Notes under the pieces: generated by a model
Told to the model about the DNA's origin: nothing
Seen by the model: only the letters and a program-made list of their open reading frames with translations
Database searches by the model: none
Made by a program: the position numbers and the translations under genes
Source: JBLUOA01 sp048060095
GTDB taxonomy: Bacteria; Pseudomonadota; Alphaproteobacteria; Rhodobacterales; Rhodobacteraceae
DNA: 64,000 nucleotides
Assembly (NCBI RefSeq): GCF_048060095.1
Contig: NZ_JBLUOA010000003.1
Coordinates: forward strand, 225,993-289,992
Reading direction: 5' to 3'
Shown here: piece after piece, positions 1 to 6,623 of the stretch
Layout of the letters: every line of letters begins with the position of its first letter
How positions within the stretch are numbered: position 1 is the first letter of the stretch

Positions 1-45
1 CCCATCCGGTGACGCGCTATGCGAACGGGCGAAGGAGACCGCCAG

Positions 46-936
46 ATGACCGACCAGATGCAAGATCAGAAAACCCGCGCGGCCCAGTGGTTCCGCGCGC
101 TGAGGGATGAGATCGTAGCAGCGTTTGAGGGCTTGGAAGACAGCCAGACGTTCGGACCGACCGCCGATTTGCCTGCCGGTCGGTTCGAGGTATCAGAGAC
201 GCGCCGCGCCTCCGACGACGGCAGCGACGCCGGTGGCGGTTTGATGAGCGTTATGCGTGGCGGGCGGGTGTTTGAGAAGGTCGGCGTCAATGTCTCAACC
301 GTTTACGGACAACTTGGCGAGAGGGCGCAGGCCGCGATGGCGGCGCGGGGCATTCCGGGGATGAAGGATGATCCGCAGTTCTGGGCCGCAGGCATATCGC
401 TGGTCGCGCATATGCAGAACCCGCATTGTCCGGCGGTTCACATGAACACCCGCATGTTCTGGACGCCGCACGCGTGGTGGTTCGGCGGCGGATCGGACCT
501 GAACCCGGCTATTGAATACGCTGAGGATACAGAGGCTTTTCATGCCGTCCAAAAGGCGCAATGCGACCGGCACGATACGGACTATTACCCCCGGTTCAAG
601 AATTGGGCGGATGAGTATTTCTTTGTCCCGCACCGGGGCCGTGCGCGCGGAGTTGGGGGCATTTTCCTTGACGACCACAACACCGGCGATTGGGAGGCTG
701 ATTTTGCCTTCATCCAAGATGTCGGGCGGGCGTTCTTGCCGGCCTTCGTTCCCCTCACCGAACGCCGCCGCGATACACCTTGGTCGGAGGCTGATAAAGA
801 CGCGCAGCTTGTGCATCGCGGGCTCTACGCGGAATATAATCTGGTCTATGATCGGGGCACGAAATTCGGGCTGGAGACCGGTCACGATGCAAACGCGGTT
901 TTGATGAGCCTTCCGCCCCTCGCCAAGTGGATTTGA
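46..936 (+). CDS. hemF: Oxygen-dependent coproporphyrinogen III oxidase
   Basis: Oxidatively decarboxylates coproporphyrinogen III to protoporphyrinogen IX with O2, in the cytosol, for heme (and any chlorophyll) synthesis. The 296-residue protein carries the HemF blocks in order: FEKVGVN (about 76), VHMNTR (about 131), GGGSDLN (about 147), VPHRGRARGVGGIFLDD (about 194) and YNLVYDRGTKFGLETG near the C-terminus. It ends soon after LMSLPP, so it seems to lack the short C-terminal tail of the E. coli enzyme. Start ATG 46 is chosen over an in-frame ATG at 19 because AAGGAGA (32-38) sits 7 bases upstream of it. hemE and hemC lie just beyond the MFS gene, forming a loose tetrapyrrole group. Function secure. 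Confidence 0.95.
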   Translation: MTDQMQDQKTRAAQWFRALRDEIVAAFEGLEDSQTFGPTADLPAGRFEVSETRRASDDGSDAGGGLMSVMRGGRVFEKVGVNVSTVYGQLGERAQAAMAARGIPGMKDDPQFWAAGISLVAHMQNPHCPAVHMNTRMFWTPHAWWFGGGSDLNPAIEYAEDTEAFHAVQKAQCDRHDTDYYPRFKNWADEYFFVPHRGRARGVGGIFLDDHNTGDWEADFAFIQDVGRAFLPAFVPLTERRRDTPWSEADKDAQLVHRGLYAEYNLVYDRGTKFGLETGHDANAVLMSLPPLAKWI

Positions 937-1002
937 CCGCGGCCTTGCCCGCCCAAAGCATCCGTGTAGGAATGGGCGAACCTGAGTGAAAGCCCGCACC
1001 TG

Positions 1003-2220
1003 ATGCTCGCCATCCTTCGCAATCCGACCTATGCCCGCTTGTTTTCCGCGCAGTTGGTGGCGTTGCTGGGGACCGGGTTGTTGACCATCGCGCTTGGCCT
1101 GATCGCCTATGACATCGCGGGTGGAGACGCGGGGCGGGTGCTTGGAATCGCGTTGACCATCAAGATGCTCGCCTATGTCGGGCTTGGTCCGTTCCTGACC
1201 GCCGCCGTCGCAAACCTTCCGCGAAAGACCGTATTGATCGCGGCCGATCTGGTGCGGGCGGCTGCTGCGCTGTGTTTACCATTCATCGAAACGGTTTGGC
1301 AGATTTACCTGCTGGTCTTCCTGCTTCAGGCCGCGTCCGCGACGTTCACCCCGACCTTTCAAGCGATCATCCCGCAGATATTCGACGATGAGGGTGAATA
1401 CACGCGAGCGCTTAGCCTGTCTCGGCTGGCCTATGACATCGAAAACCTGATCAGCCCGGTGCTGGCGGGGCTGTTGCTGTTGGTCGTGACGTATTCGACG
1501 TTATTCGTTGGAACGACGCTCGGTTTCCTTGCCTCGGCTTTTCTGGTTTTTGGTGCGAATCTGCCCGAGGCCGTCGTGACCCAACAGCGCCGATTCATCG
1601 ACCGGGTCACGCATGGCAGCCGCATTTACCTTGCGACGCCGCGCCTGCGCGGGCTGCTGGCGTTGAACATGGCGGTGTCGTCGGTCGGTGCGGTGATGAT
1701 CGTCAACACGGTTGTCATCGTGCGCGTGGCCTATGGCGGAGGGGACACGAAATTCGCGATGGCACTGGCGGCGGCGGGTGGCGGATCAATGCTCTCCGCG
1801 CTTGTGTTGCCGAGAGTGCTTGATCAGCTTTCGGATCGGAGAGTCATGCTGACGGGGGCGACGGTCTCTGCCGGGCTGTTGATGCTTGCCGGGCTTTGGG
1901 TGCTGGCGGTTGGATGGCCTGTCTGGGTGGTTTTCCTGCTGCTTTGGTTCGCGCTTGGCGCGGGGAACTCGGCGATCCAAACGCCGACGGGGCGATTGTT
2001 GCGACGATCCGCCGAGGATGTCGATCGCCCGGCACTATTCGCGGCGCAGTTCGCGCTGTCACATGCGTGCTGGCTGCTGGCCTACCCCGCAGCAGGCATT
2101 CTGGGGGCTGAGATCGGGCAGGCCGCAACAATGGTTCTGCTGGCGTTTGTGGCGCTGTCCAGCGTCCTGTTGGCACGTCGATTGTGGGTCAGCCCGCCAC
2201 TAGCCCCGGATCGCGTCTAA
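1003..2220 (+). CDS. MFS transporter, substrate unknown
   Basis: A 405-residue, almost entirely hydrophobic protein with about 12 predicted membrane segments, opening with NPTYARLFSAQLVALLGTG, typical of the MFS exporter group that includes EntS-like efflux permeases. It would act in the inner membrane as a proton-coupled transporter. Nothing in the sequence names the substrate. It follows hemF by 66 bases on the same strand and its 3' end overlaps the convergent hemE by 21 bases. A tetrapyrrole or siderophore-like substrate is conceivable from position only. No strong Shine-Dalgarno precedes the ATG, so the start is less certain than the family call. Confidence 0.8.
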   Translation: MLAILRNPTYARLFSAQLVALLGTGLLTIALGLIAYDIAGGDAGRVLGIALTIKMLAYVGLGPFLTAAVANLPRKTVLIAADLVRAAAALCLPFIETVWQIYLLVFLLQAASATFTPTFQAIIPQIFDDEGEYTRALSLSRLAYDIENLISPVLAGLLLLVVTYSTLFVGTTLGFLASAFLVFGANLPEAVVTQQRRFIDRVTHGSRIYLATPRLRGLLALNMAVSSVGAVMIVNTVVIVRVAYGGGDTKFAMALAAAGGGSMLSALVLPRVLDQLSDRRVMLTGATVSAGLLMLAGLWVLAVGWPVWVVFLLLWFALGAGNSAIQTPTGRLLRRSAEDVDRPALFAAQFALSHACWLLAYPAAGILGAEIGQAATMVLLAFVALSSVLLARRLWVSPPLAPDRV

Positions 2221-3231
2221 CATAACCTGCACATTGTCGGGGTCCGCGTCAGGCGTAATCCCGTGGCCGAGGTTGAAGATGTGGGGTCCGTTGCCGAACG
2301 CCTTAACGATCTGCTTGGTTTCATCAATCAAGGCCTGTCCACCGCTCACCATATGACGAGAGGCGAGGTTGCCCTGCACGCAGCCATCGACCTGCACATG
2401 CTTGGCCCCCCATTCCGGCGTGACGGAGTTGTCGAGCGCGACACAATCCGCCCCCGTCGCCTTGGCGAACCCGATATAGCCATCGCCCGCCTCTCTCGGG
2501 AAGGCGATGATCGGCGTGTTCGGGTGCTTTTCCTTGAGGGCCGCGATGATCCGTTTCGTCGGGGCGACCGCGTATTTGGCGAACGTGTCGCCTTGCAGCG
2601 ATCCGGCCCAACTGTCGAAGAGTTTGATGACCTCCGCCCCCGCGTCGATCTGGGCGGAGAGGTAGAGGATCGTTGCTTCGGTGATCTTGTCGAGCAAAGC
2701 CTCGAACGTCGCGATATCCTCCTGCATCAGCTTGTGCGCCGGACCCTGATCGGGGGTGCCGCGCCCGGCAATCATGTAGGTCGCGACCGTCCACGGCGCA
2801 CCGGCAAAGCCGATCAGCGTGGTTTCCTTCGGCAACTCCCGCGTCAGGATATTGACGGTTTCGTAGATCGACGACAGCGTTTCGTGGATGTCGTCGGCGG
2901 GGCCGAGTTTGCCAAGGTCATCCGACCCGGTGAACGTCGAAAGGCGCGGGCCTTCGCCGGTGACAAACCACAGATCCGCGCCAAGCGCCTGCGGCACCAG
3001 CAGGATATCGGCAAACAGGATCGCGGCGTCGAAGCCATAGCGGCGGATCGGCTGAAGCGTGACTTCGGCGGCCAGTTCCGGGTTGTAGCACAGCGACAGG
3101 AAATCCCCTGCCTTCGCCCGCGTGGCCCGGTATTCCGGCAGATAGCGGCCCGCTTGGCGCATCATCCAGACCGGGGGCACGGCTTGCGTTTCACCGGCGA
3201 GCGCCTTCAGGATGGTTTTCTGTTCCGCCAT
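2200..3231 (-). CDS. hemE: Uroporphyrinogen decarboxylase
   Basis: Removes the four acetate carboxyl groups of uroporphyrinogen III to give coproporphyrinogen III. The 343-residue protein shows the N-terminal signature PPVWMMRQAGRYLPEYR (about 18-34), the active-site stretch AAILFADILL and the FGNGPHIFNLGHGI block near the C-terminus; length is normal for the family. The start beginning MAEQKTILKAL is chosen because the longer reading frame adds 20 residues without family similarity. The gene diverges from hemC across 107 bases that hold a 7-bp inverted repeat (3264-3283) and a TTGACA-like -35 element on the minus strand (3286-3291). Its 3' end overlaps the MFS gene tail-to-tail. Confidence 0.96.
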   Translation of the reverse strand: MAEQKTILKALAGETQAVPPVWMMRQAGRYLPEYRATRAKAGDFLSLCYNPELAAEVTLQPIRRYGFDAAILFADILLVPQALGADLWFVTGEGPRLSTFTGSDDLGKLGPADDIHETLSSIYETVNILTRELPKETTLIGFAGAPWTVATYMIAGRGTPDQGPAHKLMQEDIATFEALLDKITEATILYLSAQIDAGAEVIKLFDSWAGSLQGDTFAKYAVAPTKRIIAALKEKHPNTPIIAFPREAGDGYIGFAKATGADCVALDNSVTPEWGAKHVQVDGCVQGNLASRHMVSGGQALIDETKQIVKAFGNGPHIFNLGHGITPDADPDNVQVMLDAIRG

Positions 3232-3263
3232 TTTATGTCGTCCTTCCGAGTTCGTCCGCCGAT

Positions 3264-3283
3264 GGGTCGCCGCCATGCGACCC
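3264..3283. promoter_or_regulatory. Inverted repeat in the hemE-hemC divergent promoter region
   Basis: GGGTCGC and GCGACCC form perfect 7-base arms around a 6-base spacer. On the hemE strand the repeat directly follows a TTGACA-like -35 box, which would put it in the promoter spacer, a usual place for an operator. It could also fold as a leader hairpin. No regulator is identified. Confidence 0.35.
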
Positions 3284-3338
3284 GATGTCAAGCCAAAGCC
3301 GTGTTGTCAGGCGCTTGTGACGCGGGTAGACGGTGGGG

Positions 3339-4286
3339 ATGACATTGACCTTACCCACACCGTCCACGCCGCTAAAGATCGGAACGCGCGGATCGCCCCT
3401 GGCGCTTGCCCAGGCGCATGAAACGCGAAATCGCCTGCGGTCCGCGTTCGATCTGCCTGAAGAGGCGTTCGAGGTTGTCGTCATCAAGACAACCGGGGAC
3501 CGGGTGCAGGATCGCCCGTTGAAGGAGCTTGGCGGCAAAGGGCTGTTCACCAAGGAAATCGAAGAGGCGCTGCTGTCCGGCGGCATCGACATCGCAGTTC
3601 ATTCAATGAAGGACATGCCGGTTGCGCAGCCGGGGGGCCTGACCCTAGACACGCTGTTGCCGCGCGAAGATGTGCGGGATGCGTTTATTTCTCCGCACGC
3701 GTCCGGGATCGCTGAATTGGTTGAGGGCGCGGTTGTCGGCACCTCAAGCCTGCGGCGTCGGGCGCAATTATTGCATAAGCGGCCCGACCTTAACGTGGTA
3801 GAGTTTCGCGGCAACGTGCAGACCCGCCTGCGGAAACTGGATGAAGGCGTCGCGGTTGCGACCTTCCTTGCCATGGCCGGGCTGAATCGGCTGGGCCGGG
3901 GCGATATCGCCAAGGCACCGATTGAGCCGGAAGATATGCTACCCGCCGTCGCGCAAGGCGCGATTGGGATTGAGCGGCGCGAGGGGGACACCAATACCGC
4001 TGCGTTGCTGGAACCGCTGCACGATCTTCACACAGGCCAACGCTTGGCGGCGGAGCGGGCCTTCCTCGCCGCACTTGACGGGTCGTGCGAAACGCCGATT
4101 GCGGCCCTGGCTGAACTTGACGGTGGCACAGTGCATTTCCGCGGTGAAATCCTGCGGCCCGATGGGTCGGAGTGTTTGGTCGAAGCAGGCGCCGCGCCGG
4201 TAGAGGATGCGGCGAAGTTGGGCGACGAGTTGGGCAGGCGATTGCTTGAGGCCGCGCCAGAGGGCTTTTTCGACTGGCGCAGCTAG
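3339..4286 (+). CDS. hemC: Hydroxymethylbilane synthase (porphobilinogen deaminase)
   Basis: Polymerises four porphobilinogens into hydroxymethylbilane on a covalent dipyrromethane cofactor. The 315-residue protein has the N-terminal IGTRGSPLALAQ motif, the substrate-binding arginine segments GTSSLRRRAQL and FRGNVQTRLRKL, and the cofactor-bearing cysteine in LDGSCETPIAA. An in-frame GTG lies two codons upstream (3333); ATG 3339 is preferred. It diverges from hemE, an arrangement common in Rhodobacterales, and ends only 3 bases before the convergent soeC stop codon. Confidence 0.96.
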   Translation: MTLTLPTPSTPLKIGTRGSPLALAQAHETRNRLRSAFDLPEEAFEVVVIKTTGDRVQDRPLKELGGKGLFTKEIEEALLSGGIDIAVHSMKDMPVAQPGGLTLDTLLPREDVRDAFISPHASGIAELVEGAVVGTSSLRRRAQLLHKRPDLNVVEFRGNVQTRLRKLDEGVAVATFLAMAGLNRLGRGDIAKAPIEPEDMLPAVAQGAIGIERREGDTNTAALLEPLHDLHTGQRLAAERAFLAALDGSCETPIAALAELDGGTVHFRGEILRPDGSECLVEAGAAPVEDAAKLGDELGRRLLEAAPEGFFDWRS

Positions 4287-4289
4287 GGG

Positions 4290-5165
4290 TTAGTGCTTGT
4301 CGTAATAAAGGCCGACGACATGCTCTGCCTCTGCAAAGAACAACCAGCGTGACACGACAGCCCCTGCCAGATGGCTAAGCACGGCGAGGGCGGCGAAGGC
4401 ATGGTTTGCCCCCATGCCAAGCAGCAGAAAAATCGGCAGGATAATCAGCAGCAGGAACGAGATCATGCGAAGCTTTAACGCATGTTTCCGGCCAATCACG
4501 AATGCCATTTCCTTCAGCAGATAATTTGACCCACTATGCGGTGATTCAAGCAACCGAACCGCTCCTCGGCTGCCGAGACCCGTGGCGGTTTCGATGGTGT
4601 GGCCGTGGGCTTCAAACTGCTTATCACCCTGAAACCAATAAGCGATTTGGATCAGGCCCGACGCGACAAGCAGCCAAATCGCGAGCGATACCTGCCCCGA
4701 CAGAAGCGCCCCGGCGGTTAGCGCGAAGGCGAGGAAATAGACGCTAGTCAGCGGATGGTTCCAGCGCGGCACGGTCTTGAGCTGCCCGTAGATCATCGAG
4801 GTCGCGTAGACCGCTGCGACGGATAGCGCAGCGCCGATCCAGCCGAGCGGGGCGATCCGCGTGTCGAAAAAGATCACAGCAAGCGCGTGGAGACCCATCA
4901 CCACAAGCGCCAAAACGGCGAGCCACCCTTCACGGGACAGCCAACTGCTGCGCCATTGGGTAAACGCCTTCAGCGCGCGTTGCGGGTTGCCGAGGTGGAA
5001 GGTTGAGGCAACCAGCCCGCCAACCGCCATCGCATAGGCGATCAGGTAGAACACAAAGGCGACCCAGCCGCTGACGTCGGGCGCTCCGAAGCCAAGAAAG
5101 GCCAGCAGGCCAAAGCCTGCGCCTGAAAAAACGGTGAAGAAAATAACGGACGGTGCGGGGTGCAT
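4290..5165 (-). CDS. soeC: SoeC-like membrane anchor of sulfite dehydrogenase (DmsC/NrfD type)
   Basis: A 291-residue integral membrane protein with about eight hydrophobic segments and the DmsC-type layout (start MHPAPSVIFFTVFSGAG). In SoeABC enzymes this subunit anchors the complex and passes electrons to the quinone pool. It is the last gene of the soe operon. Its ATG overlaps the TGA of soeB by one base, so translation is probably coupled. The sulfite role is inferred from the xsc-pta context and known Roseobacter soeABC clusters; by sequence alone it could be the anchor of another DMSO-reductase-family enzyme. A frame extending further upstream enters soeB and is not used. Confidence 0.75.
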   Translation of the reverse strand: MHPAPSVIFFTVFSGAGFGLLAFLGFGAPDVSGWVAFVFYLIAYAMAVGGLVASTFHLGNPQRALKAFTQWRSSWLSREGWLAVLALVVMGLHALAVIFFDTRIAPLGWIGAALSVAAVYATSMIYGQLKTVPRWNHPLTSVYFLAFALTAGALLSGQVSLAIWLLVASGLIQIAYWFQGDKQFEAHGHTIETATGLGSRGAVRLLESPHSGSNYLLKEMAFVIGRKHALKLRMISFLLLIILPIFLLLGMGANHAFAALAVLSHLAGAVVSRWLFFAEAEHVVGLYYDKH

Positions 5166-5911
5166 CAGAGCTTCTCCAGCGCTTTGTCGAGCCATCCGAG
5201 GAAGCCCTTGGGTTCTTCGGTCACGGGAGTCAGGAGGGGCGCGAGGATGTCGACCTCTTCCCACGTATCCTTGGGGCGCGGGGGCAGGTATTTATTGACC
5301 GGCTTGGTGCCTTGCTCCGGCATCAAATCCATCCCGCCGCGATCCGCGACAAGTTGCGATACATCGCTGTCGGGGTCGCCCAGATCACCAAAATGACGCG
5401 CCCCAGCGGGGCATGTTCTGACGCAGGCGGGAACGCGGTCTTCTTCGGGAAGGTTGTCGTTATAGATGCGATCAACGCAGAGCGTGCATTTCTTCATCAC
5501 CCCTTCCAGCGCATCCATTTCGCGGGCGCCGTAAGGGCAAGCCCACGCGCAGAGACCGCAGCCGATGCAATCCTGTTCGTTGACCAGCACGATCCCGTCT
5601 TCTACCCGCTTGTAGCTGGCGCCGGTGGGGCAGACGGTGACGCAGGGGGCGTCCTCGCAATGAAGGCAGGATTTCGGGAAATGGACGGTCTGCACAAGCC
5701 CCTGATCTGGCTGGACTTCGTAGGAGTGGATGCGGTTCAGGAACGTGCCCACAGGCTCCGCCCCATAAGCATCCACATCGCTGAGCGGCGCACCGTAGTT
5801 CTCCGTATTCCAGCCTTTGCAGGACACGACGCAGGCGTGACAGCCGACGCAGGTATCAAGGTCAATGACGAGGCCGAGCTTGCGGTCGGTATGGGTTGGA
5901 AGGTCGGTCAT
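5165..5911 (-). CDS. soeB: SoeB-like iron-sulfur subunit of sulfite dehydrogenase (DmsB type)
   Basis: A 248-residue ferredoxin-like electron-transfer subunit. Four cysteine groups can bind four [4Fe-4S] clusters: C21/C24/C27/C31, C82/C85/C90/C94, C115/C118/C121/C125 and C142/C145/C163/C167, the spacing of DmsB/NrfC proteins. It would carry electrons from the molybdenum subunit SoeA to SoeC on the cytoplasmic face. No signal peptide is present. The start MTDLPTHTDRKLG is chosen because a GGAGG-type site lies just upstream and the longer frame adds a low-similarity tail through an intergenic repeat. The soeA-lysE pair lies 85 bases upstream and soeC overlaps its stop. Confidence 0.8.
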   Translation of the reverse strand: MTDLPTHTDRKLGLVIDLDTCVGCHACVVSCKGWNTENYGAPLSDVDAYGAEPVGTFLNRIHSYEVQPDQGLVQTVHFPKSCLHCEDAPCVTVCPTGASYKRVEDGIVLVNEQDCIGCGLCAWACPYGAREMDALEGVMKKCTLCVDRIYNDNLPEEDRVPACVRTCPAGARHFGDLGDPDSDVSQLVADRGGMDLMPEQGTKPVNKYLPPRPKDTWEEVDILAPLLTPVTEEPKGFLGWLDKALEKL

Positions 5912-5948
5912 GTCGCGGCCTCCGGAGCGTGTGACGGGTGGGCGGACC

Positions 5949-5990
5949 GGGGCGTTGCCCCGGACCCCAGAGTATTTTTGGCAAGATGAA
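5949..5990. repeat. Interspersed intergenic repeat, copy 1
   Basis: Between soeB and the LysE gene. Read on the minus strand it contains TTCATCTTGCCAAAAATACTC followed by a G/C-rich part; on the plus strand GGGGC-GTT-GCCCC (5949-5961) can form a small hairpin. The core TTCATCTTGC...AAATACTC is shared with 42036-42068. Similar short intergenic sequences are, from memory, widespread in Rhodobacterales genomes. It lies inside an otherwise tight operon, so it may act on the mRNA. Confidence 0.55.
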
Positions 5991-5996
5991 GGTCGA

Positions 5997-6623
5997 TCAT
6001 TTAGCGGCCTCCGGTTCGCCGCGCAGGCCAATGGCGATAGCGGCGAGGATCAGTGCCGCGCCGGACGTGATGCTGAGCCATTTTTCGAATTTCGACCCGA
6101 GCGCTGCGACAAGTCGGGTCGCGCAGGCGCCCATTGCGATCAGGATGGCACCGTCGATCACCAGATAAGTCGCGCCAAGGATTGCGACCTGCGGGGCAAC
6201 CGGGGCATCAAGGCTGATGAATTGCGGGAAGAGGGCCGCGAAGAACACGACCGCGTAGGGATTCGCCGCAGAGGTCATGAAGCCGCTGCGGAAGAGAACT
6301 CCGCGCGAAGGCGCTGGCCGTGCCTTGCGAGGGCGCGTCGCGTCGCGGATCATGCGGACGCCCATCCAGATAAGGTAGGCGACGCCGAGATACTTCAGAA
6401 CGGTGAAGGCGGTGGCCGACAGCGCGATAAGGCTGGCAAGGCCAAAGCCCGCGATGATGATCTGGATCGCATTGGCCGAAAGATCACCCGCCATGATCGG
6501 CATCGCGCCTTTCAGCCCGTGCTGAAGTGACCCGCCGACGAACAAAAGCTGGCTGGGGCCGGGCGGGTGCGCGAAGAATAAGAGCACCGTGCCGAGGTAG
6601 AGTATGTAGGTTTCGACAATCAT
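5997..6623 (-). CDS. LysE-family exporter within the soe operon
   Basis: A 208-residue inner-membrane protein of the LysE/RhtB superfamily, with about six membrane segments and the N-terminal family feature FFAHPPGPSQLLFVGGSLQHG (about 16-36). Relatives export amino acids or other small solutes. Its ATG overlaps the soeA stop codon (ATGA), so it is almost certainly translated from the same message and coupled to soeA, and soeB follows. The sequence does not name the substrate. The position suggests a solute linked to sulfonate breakdown (alanine from the transaminase, sulfite or sulfate, or a sulfonate intermediate), but this is inference. The canonical sulfite-exporter family is TauE/SafE, not LysE. 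Confidence 0.85.
   Translation of the reverse strand: MIVETYILYLGTVLLFFAHPPGPSQLLFVGGSLQHGLKGAMPIMAGDLSANAIQIIIAGFGLASLIALSATAFTVLKYLGVAYLIWMGVRMIRDATRPRKARPAPSRGVLFRSGFMTSAANPYAVVFFAALFPQFISLDAPVAPQVAILGATYLVIDGAILIAMGACATRLVAALGSKFEKWLSITSGAALILAAIAIGLRGEPEAAK

Noticed and set aside
2263..3342. 359-codon plus-strand frame opposite hemE
   Set aside because: Shadow of hemE; no motifs, and it crosses the hemE-hemC promoter region.
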